A DNA stretch of 64,000 nucleotides from Planomonospora parontospora (GCA_014647935.1 BMQD01000011.1:212651-276650), one strand, 5' to 3'. Shown: positions 1 to 8,414, counted from the first letter of the stretch. Notes: generated by a model not told the origin, from the letters alone. A program made the numbers and translations.

Positions 1-1
1 G

Positions 2-196
2 GAGATCCCCGAGGTCCTGCTCTCCGGCCACCACGGGAGGATCGCCCGCTGGCGGCGGGACGAGGCGCTGCGCCGTACCGCGAAGAACCGCCCCGAGCTG
101 CTGGCCGAGCTCGATCCGGAGAGCATGGACAAGCACGACCGGCTGCTCCTGGAGGAGCTCGGATTTCCGGTGGACCGCGAGAATATGGCACACTGA
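2..196 (+). CDS. trmD: tRNA (guanine-N1)-methyltransferase TrmD, C-terminal fragment
   Basis: This is the last 64 codons of a gene that begins left of the window, open from the first base and ending at TGA 194-196. The fragment reads [20 protein letters not shown] followed by a helical tail ending near ENMAH. The PxVLLSGxHxxIxxWR motif is the C-terminal signature of TrmD, the SPOUT methyltransferase that makes m1G37 in tRNAs. TrmD directly upstream of rplS is the usual bacterial order, which supports the call. The N-terminal knot and AdoMet site lie outside the window, so activity cannot be judged. Confidence 0.88.
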   Translation, partial: EIPEVLLSGHHGRIARWRRDEALRRTAKNRPELLAELDPESMDKHDRLLLEELGFPVDRENMAH

Positions 197-355
197 ACCA
201 TTGCCGCGGACTGCCCGCAGGCCGGCGCGCGCCGCCGGGTCGCAGCTCCCGGCTTCACGACCGACACATCAGTCCAGCATGTGCGTCCATCACGATGCCG
301 CCCCGTCGCGGCCGGGTGGACCTCCGCGTGCTCGCGTAAATGAGGTACCACTGTC

Positions 356-709
356 ATGCACACGCTGATCACCGAGCTCGAGAAGGCCACGCTCCGCAGC
401 GACGTCCCGGACTTCCGGCCCGGCGACACGCTCGAGGTCCACGTCCGGGTCATCGAGGGCAACCGCTCCCGTGTCCAGATCTTCAAGGGCTTCGTGCTGC
501 GCCGTCAGGGCGGTGGCGCCCGCGAGACCTTCACCGTCCGCAAGATCAGCTACAGCGTCGGTGTCGAGCGGACCTTCCCGGTCCACAGCCCGGTCATCGA
601 GAAGATCAACGTCGTGACGCGCGGTGACGTCCGTCGCGCCAAGCTCTACTACATGCGCGACCTGCGCGGCAAGGCCGCCCGCATCCGCGAGAAGCGCGAA
701 GCCCGCTAG
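356..709 (+). CDS. rplS: 50S ribosomal protein L19
   Basis: The 117-residue product has the length and sequence of ribosomal protein L19, which sits at the 30S-50S interface of the ribosome. Recognisable family blocks are [20 protein letters not shown] near residues 22-41, then [15 protein letters not shown]-like sequence and a basic tail rich in Arg and Lys ([18 protein letters not shown]). It follows trmD by 159 bases and is followed by a strong hairpin, so it probably ends the rimM-trmD-rplS unit. The ATG at 356 gives the full family length; an overlapping frame at 340 is spurious. Confidence 0.97.
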   Translation: MHTLITELEKATLRSDVPDFRPGDTLEVHVRVIEGNRSRVQIFKGFVLRRQGGGARETFTVRKISYSVGVERTFPVHSPVIEKINVVTRGDVRRAKLYYMRDLRGKAARIREKREAR

Positions 710-727
710 TCGCACGCGACGCCGTCC

Positions 728-755
728 CGGCCCGCCTCCCCTGGGAGGCGGGCCG
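728..755 (+). terminator. Hairpin terminator after rplS
   Basis: A perfect inverted repeat pairs 728-740 with 743-755 (CGGCCCGCCTCCC against its complement), about 13 bp with a minimal loop. It lies 18 bases after the rplS stop. There is no T tract, which is common for actinobacterial hairpin terminators. Confidence 0.75.
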
Positions 756-894
756 TTCGCGTGTCCGGGCACGCGATCTCCGTGGGCGACCGTACCGCCG
801 GGAGCCGGCGGAACGCGCGCAGACGGGACAACGCTGATGCAATCAGGGGCGGCCCTTAACCCGCGGCCTCGACCATCGCGCCTCCGCCATCATC

Positions 895-908
895 TAGGCT
901 CGTCAGCG
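895..908 (+). promoter_or_regulatory. Candidate leaderless promoter -10 for lepB
   Basis: TAGGCT at 895-900 matches the TANNNT -10 consensus and lies 8 bases before the ATG at 909. No Shine-Dalgarno sequence is visible, so transcription would start at or within a few bases of the start codon. This is inference from spacing only. Confidence 0.45.
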
Positions 909-1778
909 ATGACTAACGAGGGCCAGGCAAGCGGCGGGGAATCGCCCCGGTCTGTCGAGGACGAGGTGGACGTGGTCGCGGAAGACACCAAGAAGACCGC
1001 CAAGGGCGGCAAGGACAAGAAGAAGGGCTCCTTCTGGAAGGAGCTGCCCGTCTTGGTGGTCGTCGCGCTGCTGCTCGCGCTCTTCATCAAGACCTTCATC
1101 GTCCAGGCCTTCTACATCCCGTCGGAGTCGATGGAGAACACCCTCCTGAAGAACGACCGGGTCCTGGTCAACAAGCTCGTCTACCACGTCCGGGACATCG
1201 AGCGCGGCGACGTGGTGGTCTTCTCCGGCGTGGACTCCTGGGACGGCGAGGTGCAGATCGAGGAGCCGTCCAACCCCTTCGCGGCCTTCTTCCACTGGGT
1301 CGGCACCGCCTTCGGCGTGGTGCCCGGTGAGAAGGACTACATCAAGCGGGTCATCGGCGTCCCCGGGGACGTCGTGAAGTGCTGCGACGCGAAGGACCGC
1401 GTCACGGTCAACGGGGTGGCCATCGACGAGCGGCAGTACCTCTACCCGCACGACCTGCCGTCCCAGAAGCCCTTCGAGGTCAAGGTCCCGCCGGGCCGCC
1501 TGTGGGTCATGGGCGACCACCGGGGGGTCTCCCTCGACTCCCGCGAGCACATGGGCGATCCCGGCGGCGGGACGATCCCGATCGACAAGGTGATCGGCCG
1601 GGCGTTCGTCATCGTCTGGCCCTTCTCCAGGGCCACGATTCTCCCCATTCCCGACACGTTCAGCCAGCCGGCGCTGAACGCCGCCGCAGCCGTGGGAGGG
1701 GCGACCCCGCTCCTCGCCGGCTTCGCCGGGGCGGTTCCGCTGGTGCTGTGGCGTCGTCGCCGACGTGCGAGGCGGTAG
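909..1778 (+). CDS. lepB: Signal peptidase I (first of two)
   Basis: The 289-residue product is a type I leader peptidase that removes Sec signal peptides at the outer face of the membrane. An acidic/lysine-rich cytoplasmic N-terminus of about 40 residues is followed by a membrane segment (PVLVVVALLLALFIKTFIV). The catalytic Ser box IPSESMENTL and the Lys box DYIKRVIGVPGD are both intact, as is the VMGDHR...DSR box. A second hydrophobic helix lies near the C-terminus before RRRRRARR, so both ends may be cytoplasmic. The ATG at 909 was chosen because the upstream frame lacks homology and a -10-like TAGGCT precedes it. It forms a tandem pair with the next gene, as in Streptomyces where this locus carries several paralogues. 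Confidence 0.94.
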   Translation: MTNEGQASGGESPRSVEDEVDVVAEDTKKTAKGGKDKKKGSFWKELPVLVVVALLLALFIKTFIVQAFYIPSESMENTLLKNDRVLVNKLVYHVRDIERGDVVVFSGVDSWDGEVQIEEPSNPFAAFFHWVGTAFGVVPGEKDYIKRVIGVPGDVVKCCDAKDRVTVNGVAIDERQYLYPHDLPSQKPFEVKVPPGRLWVMGDHRGVSLDSREHMGDPGGGTIPIDKVIGRAFVIVWPFSRATILPIPDTFSQPALNAAAAVGGATPLLAGFAGAVPLVLWRRRRRARR

Positions 1779-1787
1779 CCGTACCCC

Positions 1788-2459
1788 ATGACAGTCGAAC
1801 CCGACAACAAGCAGGACGACGTGCCGGAGGACGAGGGCAGGCCCGGCCCGGACGACGGGCGGGACGAGGGTCCCGGCGACCGGAGCGGGTCCTCCCGCAA
1901 GGGCAGCCTGCGTGAGACGCTGATCCTGCTGGTCTCCGGCGTCGTCGTGGCGCTGCTGCTCCAGGCGTTCGTCTTCCAGTCCTTCTGGATCCCCTCGGAG
2001 TCGATGGAGAAGACCCTGGTCGAGGACGACCGGGTGGTCGTCAACAAGCTGCACGGCGCGACCGAGCGCGGCGACGTGGTGGTCTTCAAGGGGTGGGACG
2101 GCGAGGACACCATCAAGCGGGTCATCGCGATCGGCGGCGACACCGTCAAGTGCTGCGACGCCCAGAAGCGGATCACCGTGAACGGCGTGCCGATCGAGGA
2201 GAAGGACTACATCCACCCCGACGACCTCCCCTCCGGGGACGAGTTCGAGAAGGTGGTCCCGAAGGGCCGCCTGTGGGTCATGGGCGACCACCGCTCGCAG
2301 TCCCGCGACTCCCGCAACTGGGAGGAGCAGGCGGGCGACGGCACGATCTCGGAGGACGACGTGATCGGGCGGGCCTTCGCGATCTACTGGCCGTTCTCGC
2401 GGGCGGCTATCCTCTCCACCCCGGAGACGTTCACCAGGACGTTCACCAAGGGCGGATAG
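1788..2459 (+). CDS. lepB: Signal peptidase I (second of two)
   Basis: The 223-residue product is a paralogue of the upstream gene, starting 9 bases after its stop, so the two are surely co-transcribed. It has an acidic N-terminus of about 40 residues, one membrane helix (LILLVSGVVVALLLQAFVF), the Ser box IPSESMEKTL, the Lys box DTIKRVIAIGGD and the GDHR...SRDSR box. It lacks the C-terminal membrane helix of the first copy and ends after TRTFTKGG. The different membrane anchors suggest that the two enzymes may prefer different substrates, but that is inference. Confidence 0.94.
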   Translation: MTVEPDNKQDDVPEDEGRPGPDDGRDEGPGDRSGSSRKGSLRETLILLVSGVVVALLLQAFVFQSFWIPSESMEKTLVEDDRVVVNKLHGATERGDVVVFKGWDGEDTIKRVIAIGGDTVKCCDAQKRITVNGVPIEEKDYIHPDDLPSGDEFEKVVPKGRLWVMGDHRSQSRDSRNWEEQAGDGTISEDDVIGRAFAIYWPFSRAAILSTPETFTRTFTKGG

Positions 2460-2579
2460 CCCGCTTCCGGTGGAGAGGGCGGCGAGGTCTGGCCGGACGG
2501 GACCGATGGGCGAGAATGAAGTGGGGGCCGGCGCCGCCTGATCGGGCGGGCCGGAAAGGCGTGTGACAGGAGGACCGGT

Positions 2580-2903
2580 ATGAGCGCAGAGGATCTCGAG
2601 AAATATGAGACCGAGATGGAGCTGCAGCTTTACCGCGAATACCGCGACGTGGTCGGCCTGTTCACCTACGTCGTGGAGACCGAGCGGCGCTTCTATCTCA
2701 CCAACTCCGTCGACCTGGACGTCCGCACGGCCGAGAACGGCGACGTGTTCTTCGACGTGAAGATGCAGGACGCCTGGGTCTGGGACATGTACCGGCCGGC
2801 CAGGTTCGTCAAGAACGTCCGCGTGGTCACCTTCAAGGACGTCAACGTCGAGGAGCTGGCCAAGTCCGACCTGGAGATGCCCAAGGAGGGCTTCTCCGGC
2901 TGA
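2580..2903 (+). CDS. DUF2469 conserved actinobacterial protein
   Basis: The 107-residue acidic protein starts MSAEDLEKYETEMELQLYRE and matches the DUF2469 family, found across actinobacteria between lepB and yraN. A good ribosome site (AGGAGG, about 2569-2574) precedes the ATG. It has no signal peptide or membrane helix and is cytoplasmic. The function of the family is unknown to me; constant linkage to lepB, yraN and comM is the only clue. The call of the family is firm, the role is not. Confidence 0.9.
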   Translation: MSAEDLEKYETEMELQLYREYRDVVGLFTYVVETERRFYLTNSVDLDVRTAENGDVFFDVKMQDAWVWDMYRPARFVKNVRVVTFKDVNVEELAKSDLEMPKEGFSG

Positions 2904-3011
2904 GGACTTCTCCACAGGCGCCCCCGCCTCCGGCCGGATGTCCACAGAATCAGGCTCGAGCGGACCATGAGGCTGCGAGCTGCGCGAAGGTCTGGAACCG
3001 GAGGTGGTTCC

Positions 3012-3365
3012 ATGGCCGCGAAGGACGAGCTCGGCAGGCACGGCGAGCAGATCGCCGTCGACTATCTGCAGGCGCACGGCATGCAGATCCTGGATCGCAA
3101 CTGGCGGTGCCGGGCCGGTGAGATCGACGTGGTCGCCCGGGACGGGCGGGCACTCGTCGTGGTGGAGGTGAAGACCCGCTCCGGGCGGAGCCACGGCACC
3201 GCCTTCGAAGCGGTGACCGGGGCGAAGCTGGCCCGGCTGCGCGGGCTGGCCGGTAGGTGGCTGGGCGGGCGGTGCGAGCGGTTCGACTCCGTCCGGGTCG
3301 ACGTGGTGGCGCTGGAGCGCTTCGCGGGGGAGTTCGTCATCCGCCACGAGCGGGGGGTGTGCTGA
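3012..3365 (+). CDS. YraN/UPF0102 family endonuclease-like protein
   Basis: The 117-residue protein belongs to UPF0102 (YraN), a small PD-(D/E)XK nuclease-fold family. The core signature is visible: GEIDVVARDG followed by LVVVEVKTRSG, supplying the Asp and the E-x-K pair of the fold. GGAGGTGG at about 3000 precedes the ATG at 3012, which was preferred to an ATG at 2967 that only adds unrelated residues. It lies upstream of comM and dprA, and this linkage to DNA-uptake genes suggests a role in processing or recombination of DNA, although the biochemical function is not established. Confidence 0.9.
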   Translation: MAAKDELGRHGEQIAVDYLQAHGMQILDRNWRCRAGEIDVVARDGRALVVVEVKTRSGRSHGTAFEAVTGAKLARLRGLAGRWLGGRCERFDSVRVDVVALERFAGEFVIRHERGVC

Positions 3366-3487
3366 TGCCCTCCGAGTCGTTCTCCGCGTCCTCCGGGCCG
3401 TCCTGGGTGCCCTGCGGACCGTCGTCCGGGCGGCCGGACGCCCCCGGGCTGTCATGGATCGTCCGCCCCGCCCCGGGGGTGGTGTGA

Positions 3488-5140
3488 GTGACCGTCGCAC
3501 GCACACGCTGCGTCTGCCTGATCGGGGTCACCGGGCACGTGGTCGACGTCGAGGCCGACGTCGGCAGCGGCGTGGCGGGCACGCATCTGATCGGCATGCT
3601 CGACACCGCGCTGAGCGAGGCGCGCGACCGGGTCCGCTCGGCGGTGGTCAACAGCCGTCACGCCTGGCCGGACGCGCGCATCACCGTCAGCCTGTTCCCC
3701 GCGAGCCTGCCCAAGCGCGGCAGCATGTTCGACCTGGCGATCGCGGTGGCGCTGCTCGCCGCGGCGGGGATCGTGCCCAGGCAGCGGGTCGCGCCGTTGT
3801 TCTTCCTCGGTGAGCTCGGTCTCGACGGGTCGGTCAGACCGGTGCGGGGCGTGCTCCCCGCCGTGCTGGCCGCGGTCGTCGCCGGCGCCCGCACGGTCGT
3901 CGTCCCCGCGGGCAACGCGGCCGAGGCCGGCCTGGTGCCGGACGTGACGGTGGTCCCGGTCCGGGCGCTGGGCGACCTGGTGGGCTGGCTGCGTGCTGAC
4001 GACCCCGGTGGCCCGCCCCGTTCCGGTGGTGTCCCGGCGGCCGTCGGGACCGGGTCCGGCCAGGGGAGCGGAGCCGGCGTCCCGGATGGTTCGCACGGCT
4101 GGGACGGTCCGGGACCGCCAGGCGAACCGGGCGGGCCGGGCGGCTCGGGACCGTCCGAAGGGTCGGGAGCCGCCGAGGCCGCTCCCGACCTGAGCGACGT
4201 GGCCGGTCAGCCCTTCGCCCGCCGGGCCCTGGAGATCTGCGCCGCCGGAGGCCACAACCTCTGGATGCTGGGAGCACCGGGGACCGGTAAGACCATGCTC
4301 GCCGAACGGCTCCCGACCCTCCTCCCGGCCCTGGAACGCGACCAGGCGCTCGAGGTGACGGCGATCCACTCGGTCGCCGGGACGCTCCCGGCCGACCGGC
4401 CGATGCTGACCCGTCCTCCCTTCATGGCACCGCATCACACGGCGACCATCGCGGCCGTCATCGGCGGCGGCAGCGGGGCGATCCGGCCGGGTGCGGTCTC
4501 GCTGGCCCACGGAGGGGTCCTGTTCCTGGACGAGGCCCCCGAATTCGCGATGAGCGTCCTCGACGCGCTCCGCCAGCCCCTCGAGTCGGGCCGGGTGACG
4601 GTGTCCAGGTCGCTGGGCTCGGTCACGTTCCCGGCCAGGTTCATGCTCGTGCTGGCGGCCAACCCGTGCCCGTGCGCGCAGCCGTCCCGGCCGGAGGAGC
4701 CCTGCCGGTGCTCCCCCAGCGCCCGTCGCCGCTATCTGGCCCGGCTCTCCGGCCCGTTGCTGGACCGCGTCGACGTCAAGGTGACGCTGGTGCGGGCGAC
4801 CCGGCGGGAGCTGCTCGCCGACCGGCGGTTCATCGAGCCGAGCCGGACGGTGGCCGAGCGGGTGCTCCTGGCCAGGGAACGGGCCGCGAAGCGGTTCGCG
4901 GGCAGGCCCTGGAGACGCAACGCGGAGGTGCCCACCAGGGTCCTGCACACCGACTACCGACTGCCGGCGAAGGTGATGTCACCGCTGCTGAGATGCCTGG
5001 ACAACGGCGTGCTGAGCGCCCGGGGACTGGACCGGGTGCTCAGGGTCGCCTGGACGCTGGCGGATCTGAAGGACGGCGGCAGACCCAGGGCCGAGGAGGT
5101 CAACGCGGCGCTCGGGTTGTGGCTGGGGGAGGAACGGTGA
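3488..5140 (+). CDS. comM: ComM-type Mg-chelatase-like AAA+ ATPase
   Basis: The 550-residue protein matches the YifB/ComM family: an N-terminal Lon-protease-like domain (residues about 1-170), an AAA+ module with Walker A GAPGTGKT near residues 262-269 and Walker B LFLDEAPEF, then a C-terminal Mg-chelatase domain. ComM is a branch-migration helicase that promotes integration of incoming DNA. A Gly/Pro-rich insert of about 60 residues (roughly 175-235) separates the first two domains and is longer than usual. The GTG start at 3488 gives the conserved N-terminus. The stop overlaps the dprA start by 4 bases, so the two are translationally coupled. Confidence 0.92.
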   Translation: MTVARTRCVCLIGVTGHVVDVEADVGSGVAGTHLIGMLDTALSEARDRVRSAVVNSRHAWPDARITVSLFPASLPKRGSMFDLAIAVALLAAAGIVPRQRVAPLFFLGELGLDGSVRPVRGVLPAVLAAVVAGARTVVVPAGNAAEAGLVPDVTVVPVRALGDLVGWLRADDPGGPPRSGGVPAAVGTGSGQGSGAGVPDGSHGWDGPGPPGEPGGPGGSGPSEGSGAAEAAPDLSDVAGQPFARRALEICAAGGHNLWMLGAPGTGKTMLAERLPTLLPALERDQALEVTAIHSVAGTLPADRPMLTRPPFMAPHHTATIAAVIGGGSGAIRPGAVSLAHGGVLFLDEAPEFAMSVLDALRQPLESGRVTVSRSLGSVTFPARFMLVLAANPCPCAQPSRPEEPCRCSPSARRRYLARLSGPLLDRVDVKVTLVRATRRELLADRRFIEPSRTVAERVLLARERAAKRFAGRPWRRNAEVPTRVLHTDYRLPAKVMSPLLRCLDNGVLSARGLDRVLRVAWTLADLKDGGRPRAEEVNAALGLWLGEER

Positions 5141-6324
5141 GGGAACGGCTCGCACGGGTCACGTTGATGCGGCTGGCCGAGCCCGGTGACGCGGTGATGG
5201 GCAGGCTCGTGGCCTCCTGCGGTCCGGAGGCGGCCGTCGAGCAGGTCCGGAGGGGGACTCTGGACCCGGAGTTCGTCCGGTGGTTCGCGAGCACCCGGCG
5301 CGGACGCTCGGCAGAAGGCACAGGGGAGGCGGGCGCGCGGCTCGACCGGATCCTCGCCGCCTGGGCGGCCCGGCTGGAGGCGGCGGACCCCGCCGGAGAC
5401 CTGGCCGCGGGCGAGCGGGCGGGAGCCCGCCTGATCGTGCCGGGCGAGCCGGAGTGGCCCACCCAGCTGGACGACCTGCTGGACTCCCGGCCCCATGCCC
5501 TGTGGCTGCACGGGCAGGCGAACCTGCGCTTCGCCTGCATCCGGTCGGTCGCGATCGTCGGCTCCAGGGCCGCCACTCCCTACGGGGCGCATGTCGCGGC
5601 GGAGTTCGGTGCGGGGCTCAGCGAGCGGGGACACGGGGTGGTCTCCGGAGGTGCGTACGGCGTCGACGGCGCCGCCCACCGCGGAGCTCTCGCAGGAGGC
5701 ACGCCCACCGTCGCCGTGCTCGCCTGCGGCACCGACGTCTCCTATCCCAGCGCGCACCACGACCTGTTCGAGGTCGTGCGGACCCGGGGTCTGCTGGTGA
5801 GCGAGAGTCCCATGGGGGTGCGGCCCACCCGGCCGCGTTTCCTCGTCCGCAACCGGATCATCGCCGCGCTGGCCCGGGGGACGGTGGTCATCGAGGCGGC
5901 CGTGCGCAGCGGGGCGCTCAACACGGCCGGTCACGCGGTCGCATTGAACCGGATCCTGGCCGCTGTGCCGGGGCCGGTGACCTCCGACACCTCCACCGGG
6001 TGCCACCGGCTGATCCGCCAGGGCGCGGCGACCTGCGTCACCACCCCGGCGGAGATGGCCGAGTTGGTCGGAGCCATCGGAAGCGACCTGGCTCCCGAGC
6101 CGAGAGGTCCGGTGCTCCCGCGCGACCGGCTCGCTCCCGAGGTCCGCCGGGTCCTGGAGGCGGTGCCCGCGCGGGCCGGGGTGGGCCCGGCGGTGATCGC
6201 GGTGGAGGCGGGTGTCGATCTGCAGACCGTGCTCTCCTGCCTGGGCGGGCTGGCCGCCGCCGGGTACGTCGAGAAGACCTCCCGGGGCTGGCGCCTGTGC
6301 CCGGAGAAGCCTTCCTCCGGGTAG
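5137..6324 (+). CDS. dprA: DNA-processing protein DprA
   Basis: The 395-residue product is DprA, which protects incoming single-stranded DNA and loads RecA in transformation and recombination. A SAM-like N-terminal region is followed by the Rossmann-like DNA-binding core with VGSRAATPYG, SGGAYGVDGAAHRGAL, VLACGTD and FLVRNRIIAALARGTVVIEA, then a C-terminal winged helix (VRRVLEAVPARAGVGPAVIA). The GTG at 5137 overlaps the comM stop (GTGA). The gene ends inside the first unit of a 40-bp tandem duplication. Confidence 0.93.
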   Translation: MRERLARVTLMRLAEPGDAVMGRLVASCGPEAAVEQVRRGTLDPEFVRWFASTRRGRSAEGTGEAGARLDRILAAWAARLEAADPAGDLAAGERAGARLIVPGEPEWPTQLDDLLDSRPHALWLHGQANLRFACIRSVAIVGSRAATPYGAHVAAEFGAGLSERGHGVVSGGAYGVDGAAHRGALAGGTPTVAVLACGTDVSYPSAHHDLFEVVRTRGLLVSESPMGVRPTRPRFLVRNRIIAALARGTVVIEAAVRSGALNTAGHAVALNRILAAVPGPVTSDTSTGCHRLIRQGAATCVTTPAEMAELVGAIGSDLAPEPRGPVLPRDRLAPEVRRVLEAVPARAGVGPAVIAVEAGVDLQTVLSCLGGLAAAGYVEKTSRGWRLCPEKPSSG

Positions 6325-6400
6325 GAGGGCCGGCGGACCGGTGCCGTCAGGGGACTCCGGATGGGAGGGCGGGCGGACCGGTGCTGTCAGGGGACTCCGC
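6321..6400. repeat. 40-bp tandem duplication at the dprA / M23 convergent junction
   Basis: Positions 6321-6360 and 6361-6400 are two adjacent 40-base units differing at about five positions; both contain GGCGGACCGGTG and GTCAGGGGACTCCG. The first holds the dprA stop, and the second holds the stop of the minus-strand M23 gene. The arrangement looks like duplication of the 3' end of the M23 gene. Confidence 0.8.
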
Positions 6401-7052
6401 CGGTCGGCAGCGGCAGCGGCAGGAGCCGGACCTGGCCGTGGCCCAGGAGGAGCAGCGGGTCGAGATAGCGCCGGTCGTGGAGCAGGCCCCAGTGCAGGCA
6501 GCCGGTCGGGCAGTGCCCGGGCGCGTCTTCGACCGTGCCGATGGCCTCGCCCCGTTCGACCACCTGGCCGCGCCGCACCGACGCACGGACCGGGAGGTAG
6601 GTGGTGCGCAGGCCTGCGGAGTGGAGCACGGTGACGACACCGCGTCCGGCGAGGGGACCGGCGTAGCCGACCGTTCCCGGGCCCGCCGCGTGGACCGGGG
6701 TGCCGGAGGGCGCGGCGAGGTCGACGCCCCGGTGCCCGGGGAGCCAGGGCTGGGAGGGAGGCGCGAAGGCCCGCAGGATCCGGGGGCGGCCGGGGAGCGG
6801 CCACGCCCAGCGCGACGCGGCCGCCGGCCCGCTCCGGGGCGTCTCCGCCGGCGTGACCGGCGGTTCAGGCGCGGCGGGCTCCGCGCTCGCGGGGCTCGGG
6901 GAGGGGCGCTCGGACGCGGCCGCCCGGTCCGTCACGCGATCCGCCGCGCGCTCCGTCGCACGGGTCGTGTCGGTGGGGCCCGGAGACGCGGCCAGGAGAG
7001 CCGGCAGAAGGGCCAGGGCAGGGAGGGAACGGGAGATCACAGGCGCAAGCAT
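6387..7052 (-). CDS. Secreted M23 (LytM-type) peptidase-like protein
   Basis: The 221-residue product has a signal peptide (PVISRSLPALALLPALLAAS), a Pro/Ala-rich linker and a C-terminal M23 domain with GHRGVDLAAPSGTPV. Zinc-ligand positions are kept in HRGVD and in the late CLHWGL motif. However the first His of the usual H-x-H is Cys, and the TYxH position reads TYLPV, so endopeptidase activity may be weak or absent. The ATG at 7052 was chosen because it opens the signal peptide; a longer frame to 7277 adds unlikely sequence. An M23 gene between dprA and rpsB is conserved in actinobacteria. Its likely place of action is the cell wall. Confidence 0.82.
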   Translation of the reverse strand: MLAPVISRSLPALALLPALLAASPGPTDTTRATERAADRVTDRAAASERPSPSPASAEPAAPEPPVTPAETPRSGPAAASRWAWPLPGRPRILRAFAPPSQPWLPGHRGVDLAAPSGTPVHAAGPGTVGYAGPLAGRGVVTVLHSAGLRTTYLPVRASVRRGQVVERGEAIGTVEDAPGHCPTGCLHWGLLHDRRYLDPLLLLGHGQVRLLPLPLPTGGVP

Positions 7053-7235
7053 GAACAGCGAAGGCCGCTCGCGCTGCGGTGAACGGGATTCTGTGGACGA
7101 ACCGGCGGTGTTGTGGACGTGGCGGGGGTGGAGGCGGACCGGGGGCGTCATGGACGTGGCGGGGCCGACCGGCAGGTGTGTTCCGTCTTCCGGACCGGGA
7201 GCCGGGGTCGCCTCCACGCGGTGGTCGGGCGTGGT

Positions 7236-7278
7236 TTGACCCTGAAAGGTCAGGGTGCGGCGCCGCGGCGGGTACACT
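7236..7278 (+). promoter_or_regulatory. Putative promoter region of rpsB-tsf
   Basis: TACACT at 7273-7278 is a good -10 box. A TTGACC at 7236-7241 is too far upstream (31 bases) to be its -35 but forms overlapping dyads with the downstream GGTCA and TCAGGG (7237-7255). Transcription would begin near 7285, leaving a leader of about 170 bases. Confidence 0.4.
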
Positions 7279-7312
7279 TTCCGATGGCCTGTAACTCACG
7301 GGCTGACTTCGC

Positions 7313-7402
7313 ATGCCCCATCCGGGGCCGTTTCCCTCGGTCCGGGCGAGAGCCCGGCTGGAGCGGTCCGGGGGCATCAGGGCGGTGGCCGAAGGCCGCC
7401 GC
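7313..7402 (+). promoter_or_regulatory. Structured 5' leader of rpsB
   Basis: The leader can fold into an outer helix (ATGCCCC 7313-7319 with GGGGCAT 7371-7377) enclosing a hairpin with a GAGA tetraloop (7342-7347 with 7352-7357), followed by a 9-bp hairpin with a GAA loop (7382-7390 with 7394-7402, one G-U pair). This resembles an autoregulatory r-protein leader bound by S2, but that role is inferred. Confidence 0.4.
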
Positions 7403-7455
7403 GTCAACCGAGAACAGCGCTCAGCGATGGGCGCCCCGACCTGGAGGACAATCAC

Positions 7456-8370
7456 ATGTCCACCCCCGTCGTCACCATGCGACAGCTGCTCGAGAGCGGC
7501 GTGCACTTCGGTCACCAGACCCGGCGCTGGAACCCGAAGATGAAGCGCTTCATCTTCACCGAGCGCAACGGCATCTACATCATCGACCTGCAGAAGTCGC
7601 TCGCCTTCATCGACCGGGCGTACGACTTCGTCAAGGAGACCGTCGCGCACGGCGGCACGATCATGTTCATCGGCACGAAGAAGCAGGCGCAGGAGGCCAT
7701 CGCCGAGCAGGCCGCCCGCGTCGGCATGCCGTACGTCAACCAGCGCTGGCTGGGCGGCATGCTCACCAACTTCTCCACCGTGCACAAGAGGCTCCAGCGC
7801 CTCAAGGAGCTCGAGGAGCTCGACTTCGACAACGTCGCCGCGTCGGGGCTCACCAAGAAGGAGCTCCTCATGCGCCGCCGCGAGAAGGAGAAGCTGGAGC
7901 GCACCCTCGGCGGCATCCGCGACATGTCCCGCGTGCCCAGCGCGGTGTGGGTCGTCGACACCAAGAAGGAGCACATCGGGATCAGCGAGGCCCGCAAGCT
8001 GAACATCCCGGTCGTCGCGATCCTCGACACCAACTGCGACCCCGACGAGGTCGACTACCCGATCCCGGGTAACGACGACGCCATCCGCGCCGTCGGCCTG
8101 CTGACCCGCGTCGTCGCCGACGCCGTCGCCGCCGGCCTCATGGCTCGTGCCGGTGCGGCCCGCGGCGGCGAGGACAAGCCGGCCGTCGCCGGTGGCGCCG
8201 AGCCGCTGGCCGAGTGGGAGCAGGAGCTTCTCGCGGGCGCCCCCGAGGCCGAGGCCGCCCCGGCCGCCGACGCGGAGGCCGCTCCGGCCGCCGAGGCCGA
8301 GGCCGCTCCGGCGGCTGAGAACGACGCCGACGCGGAGGCCGCTCCGGCCGCCGACGCCGAGCAGGCCTAG
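7456..8370 (+). CDS. rpsB: 30S ribosomal protein S2
   Basis: The 304-residue product carries the complete S2 fold: [20 protein letters not shown] at the N-terminus, [24 protein letters not shown] and [21 protein letters not shown]2 binds the 30S subunit near S1 and the platform. A tail of about 55 residues beyond the family core is made of near-repeats of Ala/Glu/Pro (such as [19 protein letters not shown]), common in high-GC actinobacteria. The ATG at 7456 follows CTGGAGGAC; upstream in-frame sequence is the leader. It forms an operon with tsf. Confidence 0.97.
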   Translation: MSTPVVTMRQLLESGVHFGHQTRRWNPKMKRFIFTERNGIYIIDLQKSLAFIDRAYDFVKETVAHGGTIMFIGTKKQAQEAIAEQAARVGMPYVNQRWLGGMLTNFSTVHKRLQRLKELEELDFDNVAASGLTKKELLMRRREKEKLERTLGGIRDMSRVPSAVWVVDTKKEHIGISEARKLNIPVVAILDTNCDPDEVDYPIPGNDDAIRAVGLLTRVVADAVAAGLMARAGAARGGEDKPAVAGGAEPLAEWEQELLAGAPEAEAAPAADAEAAPAAEAEAAPAAENDADAEAAPAADAEQA

Positions 8371-8378
8371 TTCCTCCT

Positions 8379-8397
8379 CGTACGGCGCAGCCGTACG
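8379..8397 (+). terminator. Short hairpin after rpsB
   Basis: CGTACGGC at 8379-8386 pairs with GCCGTACG at 8390-8397 around a GCA loop. It begins 9 bases after the rpsB stop and could act as a 3'-end stabiliser or an attenuator with the next hairpin. Confidence 0.5.
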
Positions 8398-8414
8398 ACT
8401 CGCAAGGCCCTTTC

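Noticed and set aside
903-3506. 867-codon minus-strand frame across lepB, DUF2469 and yraN
   Set aside because: It is a GC-driven antisense shadow of well-recognised genes and shows no domain.
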